NCBI GenBank assembly: GCA_905234205.1
Contig: CAJOGG010000158.1
Coordinates: 1-5,408 of the forward strand
Source: an uncultured Synergistales bacterium
Lineage (GTDB): Bacteria; Synergistota; Synergistia; Synergistales; Aminobacteriaceae
Length of the DNA stretch: 5,408 bases
Direction of reading: 5' to 3'
Shown here: piece by piece, positions 4,883-5,408 of the stretch
Numbering within the stretch: the stretch's first letter is position 1
How the letters are laid out: every line of letters starts with the position of its first letter
Made by a program: the position numbers and the translations under genes
Notes under the pieces: model-generated
Databases searched by the model: none
Told to the model about the DNA's origin: nothing
The model's input: only the letters and a program-made list of their open reading frames with translations

Positions 4883-5299
4883 TTAATTCTTACTCTTGAA
4901 TGCGGAACGTAAGCTGTTGACACCTTCGGTTAGAGCTTTGAAGAACGATTGAATCCCCATAATAAATTGCGGCATAACGAAGACTATAAGAATGATTGAG
5001 AGCAACCAATAGTCCCAGTGATATAGCCCAGTTACATCATGTTTAAGTCCTTCAACGTCGCGTTGTAACACACCGATTTCGCCGTGAACTTTATCAAATC
5101 CTGAGTGCATTTCAGACTTGAAGTTATTCATGTCAGCTCTGATTTCGTCTTTGAACGTGGCTATATCTTTCTGGACTTGCATTCTAAATTCAGCGTTTTC
5201 TTTCTGAATGAGTGCTACGTTTTTCTCGACGATAGCTTCAAGTCTGTCCATACGAGCGTTAAACATTTCAATTGTTACAAAGTTGTCACTACTGGTCAT
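4883..5299 (-). CDS. Coiled-coil protein with one C-terminal membrane segment
   Basis: A 138-residue protein. Residues 8-92 are nearly all helical and charged, with regularly spaced hydrophobic positions (for example MDRLEAIVEKNVALI, then FKDEIRADMNNFKSEM), so a long coiled coil is expected. Residues 95-117 (HWDYWLLSIILIVFVMPQFIMG region) form one membrane helix, followed by a short basic tail ending FKSKN. This gives a membrane-anchored oligomer with the coil on one side. The layout recalls Bdr-like/DUF1640 and XhlA-type phage proteins, but no family is assigned. The ATG at 5299 has AGGAAG (5309-5314) about 9 bases away. It sits between a partial gene and the primase, all leftward, with a 95-base gap to the primase. 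A role in membrane attachment of replication is a guess. Confidence 0.75.
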   Translation of the reverse strand: MTSSDNFVTIEMFNARMDRLEAIVEKNVALIQKENAEFRMQVQKDIATFKDEIRADMNNFKSEMHSGFDKVHGEIGVLQRDVEGLKHDVTGLYHWDYWLLSIILIVFVMPQFIMGIQSFFKALTEGVNSLRSAFKSKN

Positions 5300-5335
5300 T
5301 GCTCGTCGCTTCCTGTTCTTGAAGTGTAGTAGTTA

Positions 5336-5408
5336 TCAACTGTTAATATTAGCGACGTTTTGAGCCATTGCAATTTCTTCACGAATTAGGCTGCGAAGAT
5401 CACGTTCA
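5336..5408 (-). CDS. 3' end of a leftward gene (partial, runs off the window)
   Basis: The last 23 codons of an ORF reading ERDLRSLIREEIAMAQNVAN then INS, ending at TGA (5336-5338). The rest lies beyond position 5408. The fragment is helical and charged; LRSLIREEI suggests an amphipathic C-terminal helix. It ends 36 bases before the start of the coiled-coil gene, so the two are probably cotranscribed. Too short to assign. Confidence 0.55.
   Translation of the reverse strand, partial: ERDLRSLIREEIAMAQNVANINS

Overview
The window looks like part of a phage, prophage or satellite/phage-plasmid genome from a Bacillota (Firmicutes-like) host. Two things suggest this: very strong AGGAGGTGA-type Shine-Dalgarno (SD) sites ahead of small genes, and a phage-type fused primase/SF3 helicase. 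The host species cannot be told from the sequence, and no rRNA, tRNA, CRISPR array, IS element or recombinase is visible.

Layout. The left part (about 1-1850) is very A+T-rich and read rightward. It carries an Abi-family HEPN protein (20-817), a leader-like region with dyads and an 18-codon ORF behind a near-ideal SD (818-989), a 67-codon helical protein (990-1193), a doubtful overlapping 33-codon ORF (1169-1270), a membrane protein resembling superinfection-exclusion protein B (1257-1733) and a 21-codon ORF (1783-1848). The middle (1849-2129) is an A+T-rich convergent intergenic region with small dyads and a 10-base tandem pattern. The right part (2130-5408) is visibly less A+T-rich and read leftward. 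It holds the 3' end of a gene that runs off the window, a 138-residue coiled-coil membrane protein, a promoter-like site, and an 885-residue Toprim/D5/SF3 replication protein.

How it may work together (inference). The leftward genes look like a replication module: the large protein would prime and unwind at the element's origin, and the coiled-coil membrane protein may tether or organise something at the membrane. The rightward genes look like an accessory exclusion cargo, with a HEPN-type abortive-infection effector and a SieB-like membrane protein that could protect the host or the element from other phages. The most curious stretch is 818-1290. It has four separate dyads near start or stop codons, an amber codon embedded in a hairpin, and a perfect TGTGA-N6-TCACA palindrome at the start of the SieB-like gene. 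Together these suggest RNA- or translation-level control, or an associated noncoding RNA.
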